A stretch of DNA of 48,970 bases, from assembly GCA_030998015.1 (NCBI GenBank), contig JARWMV010000110.1:1-48970 (forward strand), read 5' to 3'. The first letter of the stretch is position 1. Each line of letters begins with the position of its first letter. Shown here piece by piece: positions 41,335 to 48,970 of this stretch. The notes under the pieces were generated by a model. The model saw only the letters and a program-made list of their open reading frames with translations, ran no database searches and had not been told where the DNA came from. Source of the DNA: Ceratorhiza oryzae-sativae (lineage: Eukaryota; Basidiomycota; Agaricomycetes; Cantharellales; Ceratobasidiaceae). The translations under genes were made by a program, and so were the position numbers.

Positions 41335-43658
41335 CATTTAGGATACGATCTTCGATCGTTAAAATTTTGATTAAATCAAAAATGGACTATATCTTCAAAC
41401 TAATTTTGTAAATCAATTCGAGCCATGTATAGTCTCTGAAGCCCAAGGTAATTTATTTATATTAAATTACCAACCAGGGCTTGCGGATATTTCTTATATT
41501 GATTCGCATTATGAGTATGTTAATGAATACTAGCTACACAAAAGAATTTCCCCGCATATAATGGCTATTCACTGATCTATGCCAAGTGCACAGTTAATCT
41601 TTATTTGACATCACAAATAAAGAAAACCAGTGGTCACGCCTTTTCAATTCCCCTCTGGGGTGAGATTATTTAGCCACATACAATTTATATTGAAGGGGGT
41701 TAGAATTATTACCCCTGCCAAGACGTGCGCTAAAGCGCAGTTCTCTAGGCAGGGTTTAATATTGAGTTATCCCATTTGTCTTGAATGTTGGATACAAAGA
41801 TGTATGTTTCTACTACTAGATCTTTATCCAAAGCTCTACTTACTTTGTATCTAGATAACTCTAAACTTGAAGCACAAGATTTAACACTAAGAAAAGGAGG
41901 AAACAATAATACATGAGCTGAGCTATATACAAACACACGTTTTCTCATGCCACTATTATTACTCATTTTCTGTAAAGATTCTGCTGTGAAAGCTTCTAAA
42001 CCTTTAAGTCCTTTTCTGTGACTTGGTTTTCCAAGTTTAGCCTCACTCATTTTCGCCCTAGTCTCTGGTGACATTTTTATCCCTAAATTACTGCCTGCTT
42101 TTTTAAGAATATTACCCGTGCACGCCTGCGAACGCCTTGGCTTGCCAAGGCGGCCCTGGCGTGCGCGCGGCTCGCCGCGAACGCGGCCTCGTTAACAATG
42201 CCCACGGGTCGTTGACCCTCCGCTTTAGCGGCTGAAATCTTGGGTTACACCTAAGATTTTAGCCGATAGAGCGGGGGCCCGCGCGCGTTAGTTGCTGGTG
42301 GGACTTGTCCCACCAACCAACGTGAGCAATCGCAACCGTTTGCGATTGCTAGTGCGCGGCATAATATCGATATTTAGCCGCCGGCTGAAAATGACGAACG
42401 GTCGTCATTTTCTACGAGGGAATCTTTATGGGAGGTAGCCTGGACCATGAGACTCATGGTCAAGGCTACCTCATCTGAGGATTCCCTCTAACGCCGGCGG
42501 ATTCAGGCTCCAATAGATCGATATAGTACTGCTCTTTTTCCAGAAGTATTGATCTAGCTTCTGTAGATGTTAGTCCGTCTACATTAACTACTTCCAATAT
42601 TTCTAAAGTAAAGTTTATATAACCATATTTCAGAAGAGATCTGTACAAAATACTTTCTCCTCGTTTTAACTCTCTTAAAGATCGTTCAGAGTTAAAATAC
42701 TCTTTAATTCGTCTATTAAGATCTATTGAAGAACCAACATAAGTTTTATTACCCGTGCACGCCTGCGAACGCCTTGGCTTGCCAAGGCGGCCCTGGCGTG
42801 CGCGCGGCTCGCCGCGAACGCGGCCTCGTTAACAATGCCCACGGGTCGTTGACCCTCCGCTTTAGCGGCTGAAATCTTGGGTTACACCTAAGATTTTAGC
42901 CGATAGAGCGGGGGCATTATTCGAAGAATTAATCCATCTATAAATGCCGGATTTTCCATTTAGGGATTTTAATACATCAGAAGTAGAAACCTCGGCTAAA
43001 TTAAATAGTTGAGTTTCAACCCCAGTGCTACTTGAGCTATATCTGACATGTTGAGTTGTTGAAAATTTTAATTTGATGTAAAACATTATATATTTATTGA
43101 AAAGTGAAAACACGAGTTATTTTGTTCTGATTATTTTATATCTAAAACTCAAAACTGTCCCCAATTTTCGGAATCGAAATTTGGTTCATCTGCTGCTCGC
43201 ATAAGCATAGCCCCCATATCTATTCGTGGTCTTATCAGACCTACTTTAGACTGAAGGTATAATATTCTATACAAAACGGCATGTTTCCTAGATAAAGATT
43301 GAATCTCTACCGAAAACTTCAGAACGATACTCCGCCGGCGTTAGAGGGAATCCTAAAGATTCCCTCGTAGAAAATGACGACCGTTCGTCATTTTCAGCCG
43401 GCGGCTAAATATCGATATTATGCCGCGCACTAGCAATCGCAAACGGTTGCGATTGCTCACGTTGGTTGGTGGGACAAGTCCCACCAGCAACTAACGCGCG
43501 CGGAGTAAGCCTCGTAACTATGATTAGTTTCAAGCAAATGTGAAATTTGATATACAAAATCACAATACATGAATTACTATTTCTTTTATTTATCTTTTGT
43601 GCAACACTTGTTCATTTTAAATATCTCAACGGTGGCTAATTAATAATTGAAAATTTAT
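41335..43658 (-). other. rnl group I intron at the omega-like site
   Basis: Lies between AAAAGTT (exon, ends in T) and ACGCTAGGG (preceded by intron G). Core signals on the minus strand: AGAGACTATACATGG near 41440 (R) and GAAGATATAGTCC near 41392 (S/P7). A B element is at 43332-43503. The intron encodes a GIY-YIG frame. Confidence 0.8.
41644..43086 (-). pseudogene. GIY-YIG endonuclease of the rnl intron, interrupted
   Basis: ATG 43086 (MFYIKLKFSTTQHVRYSS). The GIY-YIG domain starts LNGKSGIYRWINSSN and is cut by an A element (42752-42915, flanked by ATTA). It resumes NKTYVGSSIDLNRRIKEYF, the exact continuation, then ILYRSLLKYGYINFTLEIL and EKEQYYIDLLEPE, the conserved Glu-containing helix. 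An A-B compound (42115-42500) follows. Next are ILKKAGSNLGIKM, NUMOD3-like SPETRAKMSEAKLGKPSHRK, NUMOD1-like SSLELSRYKVSRALD, a G palindrome (41711-41755), and a tail to TGA 41644. Removing the first A with one ATTA restores the GIY-YIG core; the A-B site has lost two bases. Confidence 0.8.
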
Positions 43659-43770
43659 AACTTTTATCTATTGTGCGACGGCTATTCCATAATATACCGC
43701 CGGATCATTATGCCCTACTTTCGTATCTGGTTGACTTATGGGTCTCTCAGTTAAGCATGCTGGTCAAGCC
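43659..43770 (-). rRNA. rnl: Large-subunit rRNA, domain V exon (5' part)
   Basis: The minus strand reads GCTTAACTGAGAGACCCATA, then GAAAGTAGGGCATAATGATC, CGGCGG and ATAGATAAAAGTT. This matches the bacterial segment around GCGAAAGCAGGTCATAGTGA and CAACGGATAAAAG. It is continuous with the exon at 41160-41334 once the intron is removed. The 5' border is approximate, because an intron with a LAGLIDADG remnant precedes it and ends near GTTAGCTTTTG. A GATATAGTT S-like segment is near 43905. Confidence 0.85.
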
Positions 43771-43931
43771 AAAAGCTAACGCTAGAGTTAACAAGAGTTA
43801 TACTTTATCTTTAAAAAGTTCCGTCGAACTCTTAGAGAATGTTTTAATATTCTCACGACTATCAAATATACTTAATTCATATTAAATAATTTATTGTTGT
43901 ATAGAATAACTATATCTTGAAAAACGATGAT

Positions 43932-44222
43932 TTATGTTATACCCAATTTGTAGTACATTGAAGGATGCAAATGTGGAAGTATTAATTCTTTTAATCTGCT
44001 CAAAGATTCCTTTTTAATCCCTGCCAAGACGTGCGCTAAAGCGCAGTTGCCAGGCAGGGCCAGTAAATAGAATATTTATTATCTAAATGTATTTTTTGCA
44101 CAGTACAATTTAAGCCAAATTTATTAGTTAATAAATTCTTTAAATATTCTACTTCTGATAGAGTAAAATTATTAGTTGCTATTCTCACACCATATTGTGT
44201 GTAACCTCCATCATCGCTTATA
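43932..44222 (-). pseudogene. LAGLIDADG endonuclease C-terminal fragment in an rnl intron
   Basis: Starts in motif 2 (LISDDGGYTQYGVRIATNNF) and continues LSEVEYLKNLLTNKFGLNC. A G palindrome at about 44019-44060 interrupts it, then ESLSRLKELILPHLHPSMYY and KLGIT with TAA 43932. Upstream of motif 2 an in-frame TAG and unrelated GC-rich palindromic DNA (about 44225-44350) replace the N-terminal two-thirds. Confidence 0.7.
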
Positions 44223-44356
44223 AGCTACATAGAAGAAAAAGTACCCAGGATTTTCAGGGTAACCATAATATCATCCGGGCCTCGAACAGCCTTCGACCTT
44301 CCAGAACTTAACATGACCTTCCTCTGGATCTAATGATCTGGAAGAGGGGTTTTATT

Positions 44357-46218
44357 CTATTTTAAAGAGATTTCATACCCCCGCTTAGGGTCAACCAGCA
44401 TTGTATTTATATATAAATACATGCTGTTGACCCGAGGGGTAATGGATATCGAGGCCGCGTTCGCGGCGAGCCGCGCGCACGCCAGGGCCGCCTTGGCTTA
44501 AGCCAAGGCGTTCGCAGGCGTGCACGGGTCATATAAATTTTGGAAAATTTTTTTTGATTTTATGTATCTATGGATTGTAGGACAACTTGTTTTTAGACTC
44601 ATAGCAGCTTTTCTTATGGAACTATATTCTTTAATCTCATTTGTTTTAATATTAACAACAACTGACCCCCAAACATGTGCAGCTACGCTGCATTGTTTGG
44701 GGGGCAGTAGCCCCCCAATAATGTAATGGCCCTCCCAATACGTTGGCCCGTAGGGCCCAAAACCACCGTGAAGGTGTTTCCAAAAACACCTTTACGGTGG
44801 TTTTGGGCCTTACAGGCTTGGTAACGCATTGGGAGGTCATTGTAATCATTGGGGGTAGCCCCCCAATAATGCAATGCAATCATTGGGGGGTAGCCCCCCA
44901 ATAATGCATTGCAATCATTGGGGGTCAACTGTTTTTAGTGCAAGCCCTGTAAAATCGGAGCTTGAATTTGTAGTCCAAGCTTCTTGCACAGATATAGGCT
45001 CGACATAGCTGTTAGGCGTCAATCTTTTTAAACTTTCTATCTGATTGTTAAAAGAATTTGTTGTTTCCCCGGTTCTTAATATTCGTACCCAAAATCTATT
45101 TCTGTAAAGGTCGGTAATACTACTTATTGATTTATCTCTAAGAGAATTATCCAGTTTGACTAAACTTTTAGTATCTAATTTTGTAGATTCGCTAGCCCGC
45201 CGGCGTTAGAGGGAATCCTAAAGATTCCCTCGTAGAAAATGACGACCGTTCGTCATTTTCAGCCGGCGGCTAAATATCGATATTATGCCGCGCACTAGCA
45301 ATCGCAAACGGTTGCGATTGCTCACGTTGGTTGGTGGGACAAGTCCCACCAGCAACTAACGCGCGCGGAGAATCAAAAGTTTGTGCAATTTTTGTATTAT
45401 TATCGAATACAATTACTTTATAACCTTTTTCTAAATTAATTTTGGCCAGATGAGATTGAAGTAGTTCTAAAGTTTCCTTTGAAAATTTTTTCCGTGGTAC
45501 CGTTCTCATTTTTTCTAGAGTTTCTTCAGTGTGCTTATATCCTAATGAAGAATAAGCTTTTTTTAATATGTTGTACTCAGGGTTTAAAAAATCAATATAG
45601 TGTTGTTCTCGAGATACGACATCCTTTGAATCACAATATTCTAGTATGTCCAATTTAAAAACCGTCGCGCTGGGACCGCCCGAATGGATGCCCGTAGACC
45701 CCCAATGATGCAATTAGGGGCCACTTAAAATAGCAAAGCTATTTTAGAGGCCCCGTAATTGCTTCATTTGGGGGGTGGATGCCCCCCAAACAATGCAGCG
45801 TAGCTGCACATGTTTGGGGGGCACTAGGGCCCAAAACCAGACTCGGTCATCGCAGATGTCCGGCAGGGGTTAGTCAAAGACTAACCCGCTTACCGTCCCC
45901 AGCGCGGCCGGCTCGAGGGTTAGATAAACCATTTTTCAGTAAAGCAGAACTTATGATACTTTTGGATTTTGTAGTTATTTTTTGCAAAAGAATATTAGAA
46001 AAATAAGTTACAAATCTTTTAGCCAAGTTTGTTGAGCTTCCGATATATTTGAACCCTGTAAGATTATTTGTCAAACAGTAGATACCTGATTTTTGGTTAT
46101 TTTCCAAGAAAATTTGTTTTTTTTGGTTTTGCAGATCAGAATAAGATACTCCGCTCCCTGGATCTCTAGAGATCCAGGAGGCGGGATTAACAGTATTTAA
46201 ATTATTTGTATTTTTCAT
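44357..46218 (-). pseudogene. GIY-YIG endonuclease, four inserts, otherwise restorable
   Basis: ATG 46218 (MKNTNNLNTVNPASWISRDP). The GIY-YIG core is NQKSGIYCLTNNLTGFKYIG + SSTNLAKRF. Then a J composite (45661-45920); FKLDILEYCDSKDVVSREQH with YIDFLNPEYNILKKAYSS (NUMOD3-like repeats follow); B 45197-45368; SITDLYRNRFWVRI; a C composite 44664-44925 flanked by CAACT; a NUMOD1-like EYSSIRKAAMSLKTSCPTIH; A 44377-44529 flanked by TCAT; and QNLYEISLK, TAG 44357. Removing B exactly, C with one CAACT and A with one TCAT keeps one frame throughout. The J site rejoins as GLSNFKLDI if the insert is CCCTCGAG...CGACGGT. No other disabling change was seen in the parts I translated. Confidence 0.82.
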
Positions 46219-47039
46219 TGAAATTTTTGTAGAGTGAAAACACGAGTTATTTTGTAATTGAATATCCTATATTGCCTTACCTCGACTGTGGACGCCTTTA
46301 GTCGACCACAGGCTCGGTCGCCGAGTCTGCGGTCGGGCATTCGCTAGACCACAGACGAGACAAGGATTCAGCCTTATAGGACTCAAAACTTTCCCCAAAA
46401 TTCGGAATCCACGAAATTTTGGATCATCTGCTGCCCTGTTTTACCGTCTCGTGTCAACATAGTTGACCGGACGGTAAAACTGCCCAACCCTGACAAAAAC
46501 CCGGTTAGACCGGGGGACTATATCGAGTCCATGATTGCAATTCCAGGGTTGTTGAAATGTTTTAACCCTCGTCTATATAGATCTGGGCGACAAGTCGGCA
46601 TGGGGTAATACTATTTCCACTTCAGAGACCTCAGAAAGAAACCTTTAGTAAAGGTTAGCCTCGTAACTAAGATTAGGTTCAATTAGCTTGGTATGGTTCC
46701 CCGTAAAGGGTCAATTACAAAAATTGGCCAACCCAGTAAAATTGAATTCCTATTTCTTTTATAACTTCCCTCATCACATAAAAATGGGATAATAAACCCC
46801 CACACTTCGGTCGTGTTCACATTTCTCTACTTTTGCAGAGTATCTTTGCAACAAGAGTAATTTTTAATTGACAACAGTACTCCTGTGTAACCCTGTCGTC
46901 TACTGCCCCCCAAACATGTGCAGCTACGCTGCATTGTTTGAGGGGCATCCGCCCCCCAATAAGGTAATGGCCCCCCCCAATACGTTTGTGACGCATTGGG
47001 AGGCCATTGCCTTGTTGGGGGTCTACAGGGAACCCGGCA
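46219..47039 (-). other. Intron sequence paralogous to the rnl GIY-YIG intron
   Basis: No protein gene. On the minus strand the segments CAGCAGATGATCCAAAATTT, GAGTCCTATA and CAAAATAACTCGTGTTTTCA closely match those before the GIY-YIG frame at 43086. GATATAGTCCCCCGGTCTAA near 46530 is a group I S/P7-P9 signal. GCCTCGTAACTAAGATTAG (plus, 46657) matches 43507. It also contains a CGTCTCGTGTCAAC palindrome, a long GC hairpin at about 46280-46370, and a C composite at 46902-47023. The exon it interrupts is not identified; TTGCAAAGATACTCTGCAAA near 46855 could be rRNA. Confidence 0.6.
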
Positions 47040-47900
47040 ATATGGTAGAACAATCGAGGCGGTTTATAAGTTCCAAAGACTCTGAAGATATTTACCTTTT
47101 TTACTTTTTCCCAAATAAGATTTTATACCAAAAAAATCATGTAAGACTTTAATTAAATTTTCATTATCTATTTTTGAGTAAAAACAAGTATTTAATACTA
47201 ACTTTCCATTGTAAAAATGTCCATTCGTTTAGATCCAAATGGCCCGCCGGCGTTAGAGGGAATCTGAAAGATTCCCTCGTAGAAAATGACGACCGTTCGT
47301 CATTTTCAGCCGGCGGCTAAATATCGATATTATGCCGCGCACTAGCAATCGCAAACGGTTGCGATTGCTCACGTTGGTTGGTGGGACAAGTCCCACCAGC
47401 AACTAACGCGCGCGGGCAGTAATATAATTTTCTAGAGTTTGGGGTACTATTTTTTTCCCATTTTTGTAGAAAGATGAATATAACCAATAAAGACTACCCG
47501 CCGGCGTTAGAGGGAATCCTAAAGATTCCCTCGTAGAAAATGACGACCGTTCGTCATTTTCAGCCGGCGGCTAAATATCGATATTATGCCGCGCACTAGC
47601 AATCGCAAACGGTTGCGATTGCTCACGTTGGTTGGTGGGACAAGTCCCACCAGCAACTAACGCGCGCGGAGTGTTAAATTCATAACCGTAATATTCTCTA
47701 TCAACACCTTTAATAGTTCTAATATATTTTCTAGGTTCAAGTTTGCTACAGTAGCCTCTAGCTAGAAAGAATTCGTATAAACTAAATAAATAATCTTTAT
47801 GTATTATACTTTGTTTAATTGAAAAACGAGGGTTTATATGGCAAGCATTAGTATTAAACTCCATAGAGTTAAATGTTGCCAACCTTCCTGGCCTGAGTCC
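47040..47900 (-). pseudogene. LAGLIDADG endonuclease remnant with two B elements
   Basis: Frame pieces: SGLRPGRLATFNSMEFNTNA through FSIKQSIIHKDYLFSLYEFF and EYYGYEFNT; B 47498-47669; SLYWLYSSFYKNGKKIVPQT; B 47244-47415; then HFYNGKLVLNTCFYSKIDNE through LIKVLHDFFGIKSYLGKS, ending QSLWNL and TAA. A TAA lies in the frame just before HFYNG, and the first LAGLIDADG motif is absent. The module with the intact gene at 47947-48585 directly abuts the broken 5' end. Confidence 0.65.
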
Positions 47901-47946
47901 TGAAAACAGTAAATAGGAGGGGTTACTAAACTTGAAAATAAAAAAA

Positions 47947-48585
47947 TTAAAGACCTATTTTATAAAGCATTGATGGTGGAAGAATGTCCTTTAACATATT
48001 TTGTAAAACTGGGAGTGATTTAGAGGAGATTTTAATTGCATAGCCACTATATTGTTTTTGAACGGTACATTTTAAACCGAATTTGCTAGTTAAAGCATCA
48101 GCTAAAAGTTTAACCTCTGACAATTTGAAACTATTTGTTGCTAATGTCAATGTTCGACCTTTTTTATCCAAACCTCCATCATCAGCTATCCAATAGCATA
48201 TACCCAAAGGTGTTAAAAGATCCCCTATATTCGCAGGCACTTTTTTTACCCCATTAATATAAAATAGTTCGTATAGCTCGTTAAAGCAAGGTAAAGCAAA
48301 AGTAGAAAAACGTATTTTACCATGTTCTTTACCAGATCTTTTATCAAACACGTGGTAGATTAAAGGTTTCTGCGAACCATAAGATTTAAATAATTCGTAC
48401 AAGTGAAGAAGGTATTCTTTGTGAACAAGACCTTGTCCAAAACAACATCGAACACTTGTAGTTGAATTTGATCTTTTTTGCATAAAAAGGTCACCCAATA
48501 TAAGACCGACAAGAATATCCTTCAATTGGTCAGTTAAACTAAATTGTAATCGTTCTGCTCTAGTTAAATAATTTTTTCTTTGCAT
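47947..48585 (-). CDS. Intact LAGLIDADG homing endonuclease
   Basis: 212 residues, ATG 48585 (MQRKNYLTRAERLQFSLTDQ). Motif 1 is ILVGLILGDLFM (residues 24-35) and motif 2 is PLGICYWIADDGG (126-138), each with the metal-binding acidic residue (D32; D136). The C-terminus is LPPSMLYKIGL, TAA. It is the only endonuclease in the window with no insert and no stop. Its closest relatives here are 38156-38974 (LTRAERLQFSLPQNLQDILV) and the nad1 intron 1 frame. It is preceded by the same leader boxes as nad1 and may be transcribed independently. It sits immediately upstream of a broken LAGLIDADG remnant. The target site is unknown. Confidence 0.88.
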   Translation of the reverse strand: MQRKNYLTRAERLQFSLTDQLKDILVGLILGDLFMQKRSNSTTSVRCCFGQGLVHKEYLLHLYELFKSYGSQKPLIYHVFDKRSGKEHGKIRFSTFALPCFNELYELFYINGVKKVPANIGDLLTPLGICYWIADDGGLDKKGRTLTLATNSFKLSEVKLLADALTSKFGLKCTVQKQYSGYAIKISSKSLPVLQNMLKDILPPSMLYKIGL

Positions 48586-48970
48586 AAATGTTAATTAAGA
48601 ATATTTATAAGACTTCCATTTTAAAGGTATATCATATTAAAGATTAATATAATCACATCCTCTATGAATATTAAACTTATGTATTTTTTTATTTCTTAAG
48701 GAAATTGTGTTTAAATATATTGAGAATACATAGCCTAATACCATAAGACGAAACCTAGGGCCTTTTCTTCAATTATTATAATTAGGGGAATACCTGGGGC
48801 ATGGCTTCCAGTTGGAGACTAGTAGGAAGCCCAGGGGTAACTGGGCGCCCCACCCAACAGGGCGAATGCCATAATTCGATTCCACAGTAGACCCCCAATG
48901 ATTGCAATGGCCCTCCCAATACGTTGGCCCGTAGGGCCCGCCTTACAGGCTTGGTAACGCATTGGGAGGT
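48586..48970 (-). promoter_or_regulatory. Leader of the intact LAGLIDADG gene and 190-bp repeat
   Basis: Shared leader: CTTATAAATATT, ATATGATATACCTTTAAAAT, CATAGAGGATGTGATTATAT and AAGTTTAATATTCATAG are the same as before nad1 exon 1. The GTTTCGTCTTATG box follows near 48745 and the 190-bp repeat from 48783 to the window end. Confidence 0.55.

Noticed and set aside
44520..44726. Plus-strand hydrophobic frame (YKFWKIFFDFMYLWIVGQLV)
   Set aside because: It is the antisense of the NUMOD1-like end of the GIY-YIG gene, which rejoins in frame after removal of the adjacent inserts.
1..48970. Small-subunit rRNA (rns)
   Set aside because: I looked for universal strings (GTGCCAGC, GTACACACCGCCC, GGATTAGATACCC) on both strands and saw none.

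Overview
The window is fungal mitochondrial DNA, apparently from a non-ascomycete lineage such as a chytrid, glomeromycete, zygomycete or basidiomycete; I cannot name the species. The evidence is nad1 split by group I introns, a cox2 exon with the CuA site, part of the large-subunit rRNA (rnl), tRNA-Arg(UCG), tRNA-Gly(UCC) and tRNA-Leu(UAG), and at least nine LAGLIDADG or GIY-YIG homing-endonuclease frames. AT-rich gene sequence is peppered with GC-rich, strongly foldable mobile elements.

Layout. Positions about 438-15999 and 16000-30329 are the two arms of a giant palindrome. Its centre is a short palindrome (family D) nested inside an A element. Each arm carries nad1 exons 2-4, tRNA-Leu, tRNA-Arg, tRNA-Gly and a LAGLIDADG frame: plus strand on the left, minus strand on the right. 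Only the right arm runs into nad1 exon 1 (33628-33787), so the complete nad1 (329 aa) is on the minus strand. Positions 1-696 are a further copy of the tRNA-Arg cluster, joined to an intron endonuclease fragment. From 31 to 49 kb everything recognisable is on the minus strand: two rnl domain V exons around a GIY-YIG intron; the 3' exon of cox2; a GIY-YIG endonuclease inserted at the cox2 end that left a displaced cox2 tail at 36.2 kb; a LAGLIDADG module nested inside that GIY-YIG frame; nad1 exon 1; and at the far right an intact LAGLIDADG gene.

Mobile elements. Family B (172 bp, 42 copies) can fold as a closing stem with several hairpin arms. Family A (about 155-265 bp) is flanked by 4-bp duplications of the form NTGA or ATTA. 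Family C is flanked in the clear cases by 5-bp duplications (CAATT, CAATA, CAACT). Families D, E, F and G are smaller palindromes nested inside A and B. Most endonuclease frames are interrupted by one to ten of these. Removing an element plus one duplication restores the reading frame in most cases I checked. No element lies in a respiratory-gene exon.

Rearrangement. A 1,224-bp deletion between two B copies, a recombinant left edge, an A copy with mismatched flanks and fused A-B compounds all suggest that the elements are recombination sites. Caution: the palindrome and several one-base deletions in its right arm could also come from a fold-back long read or an unpolished assembly.
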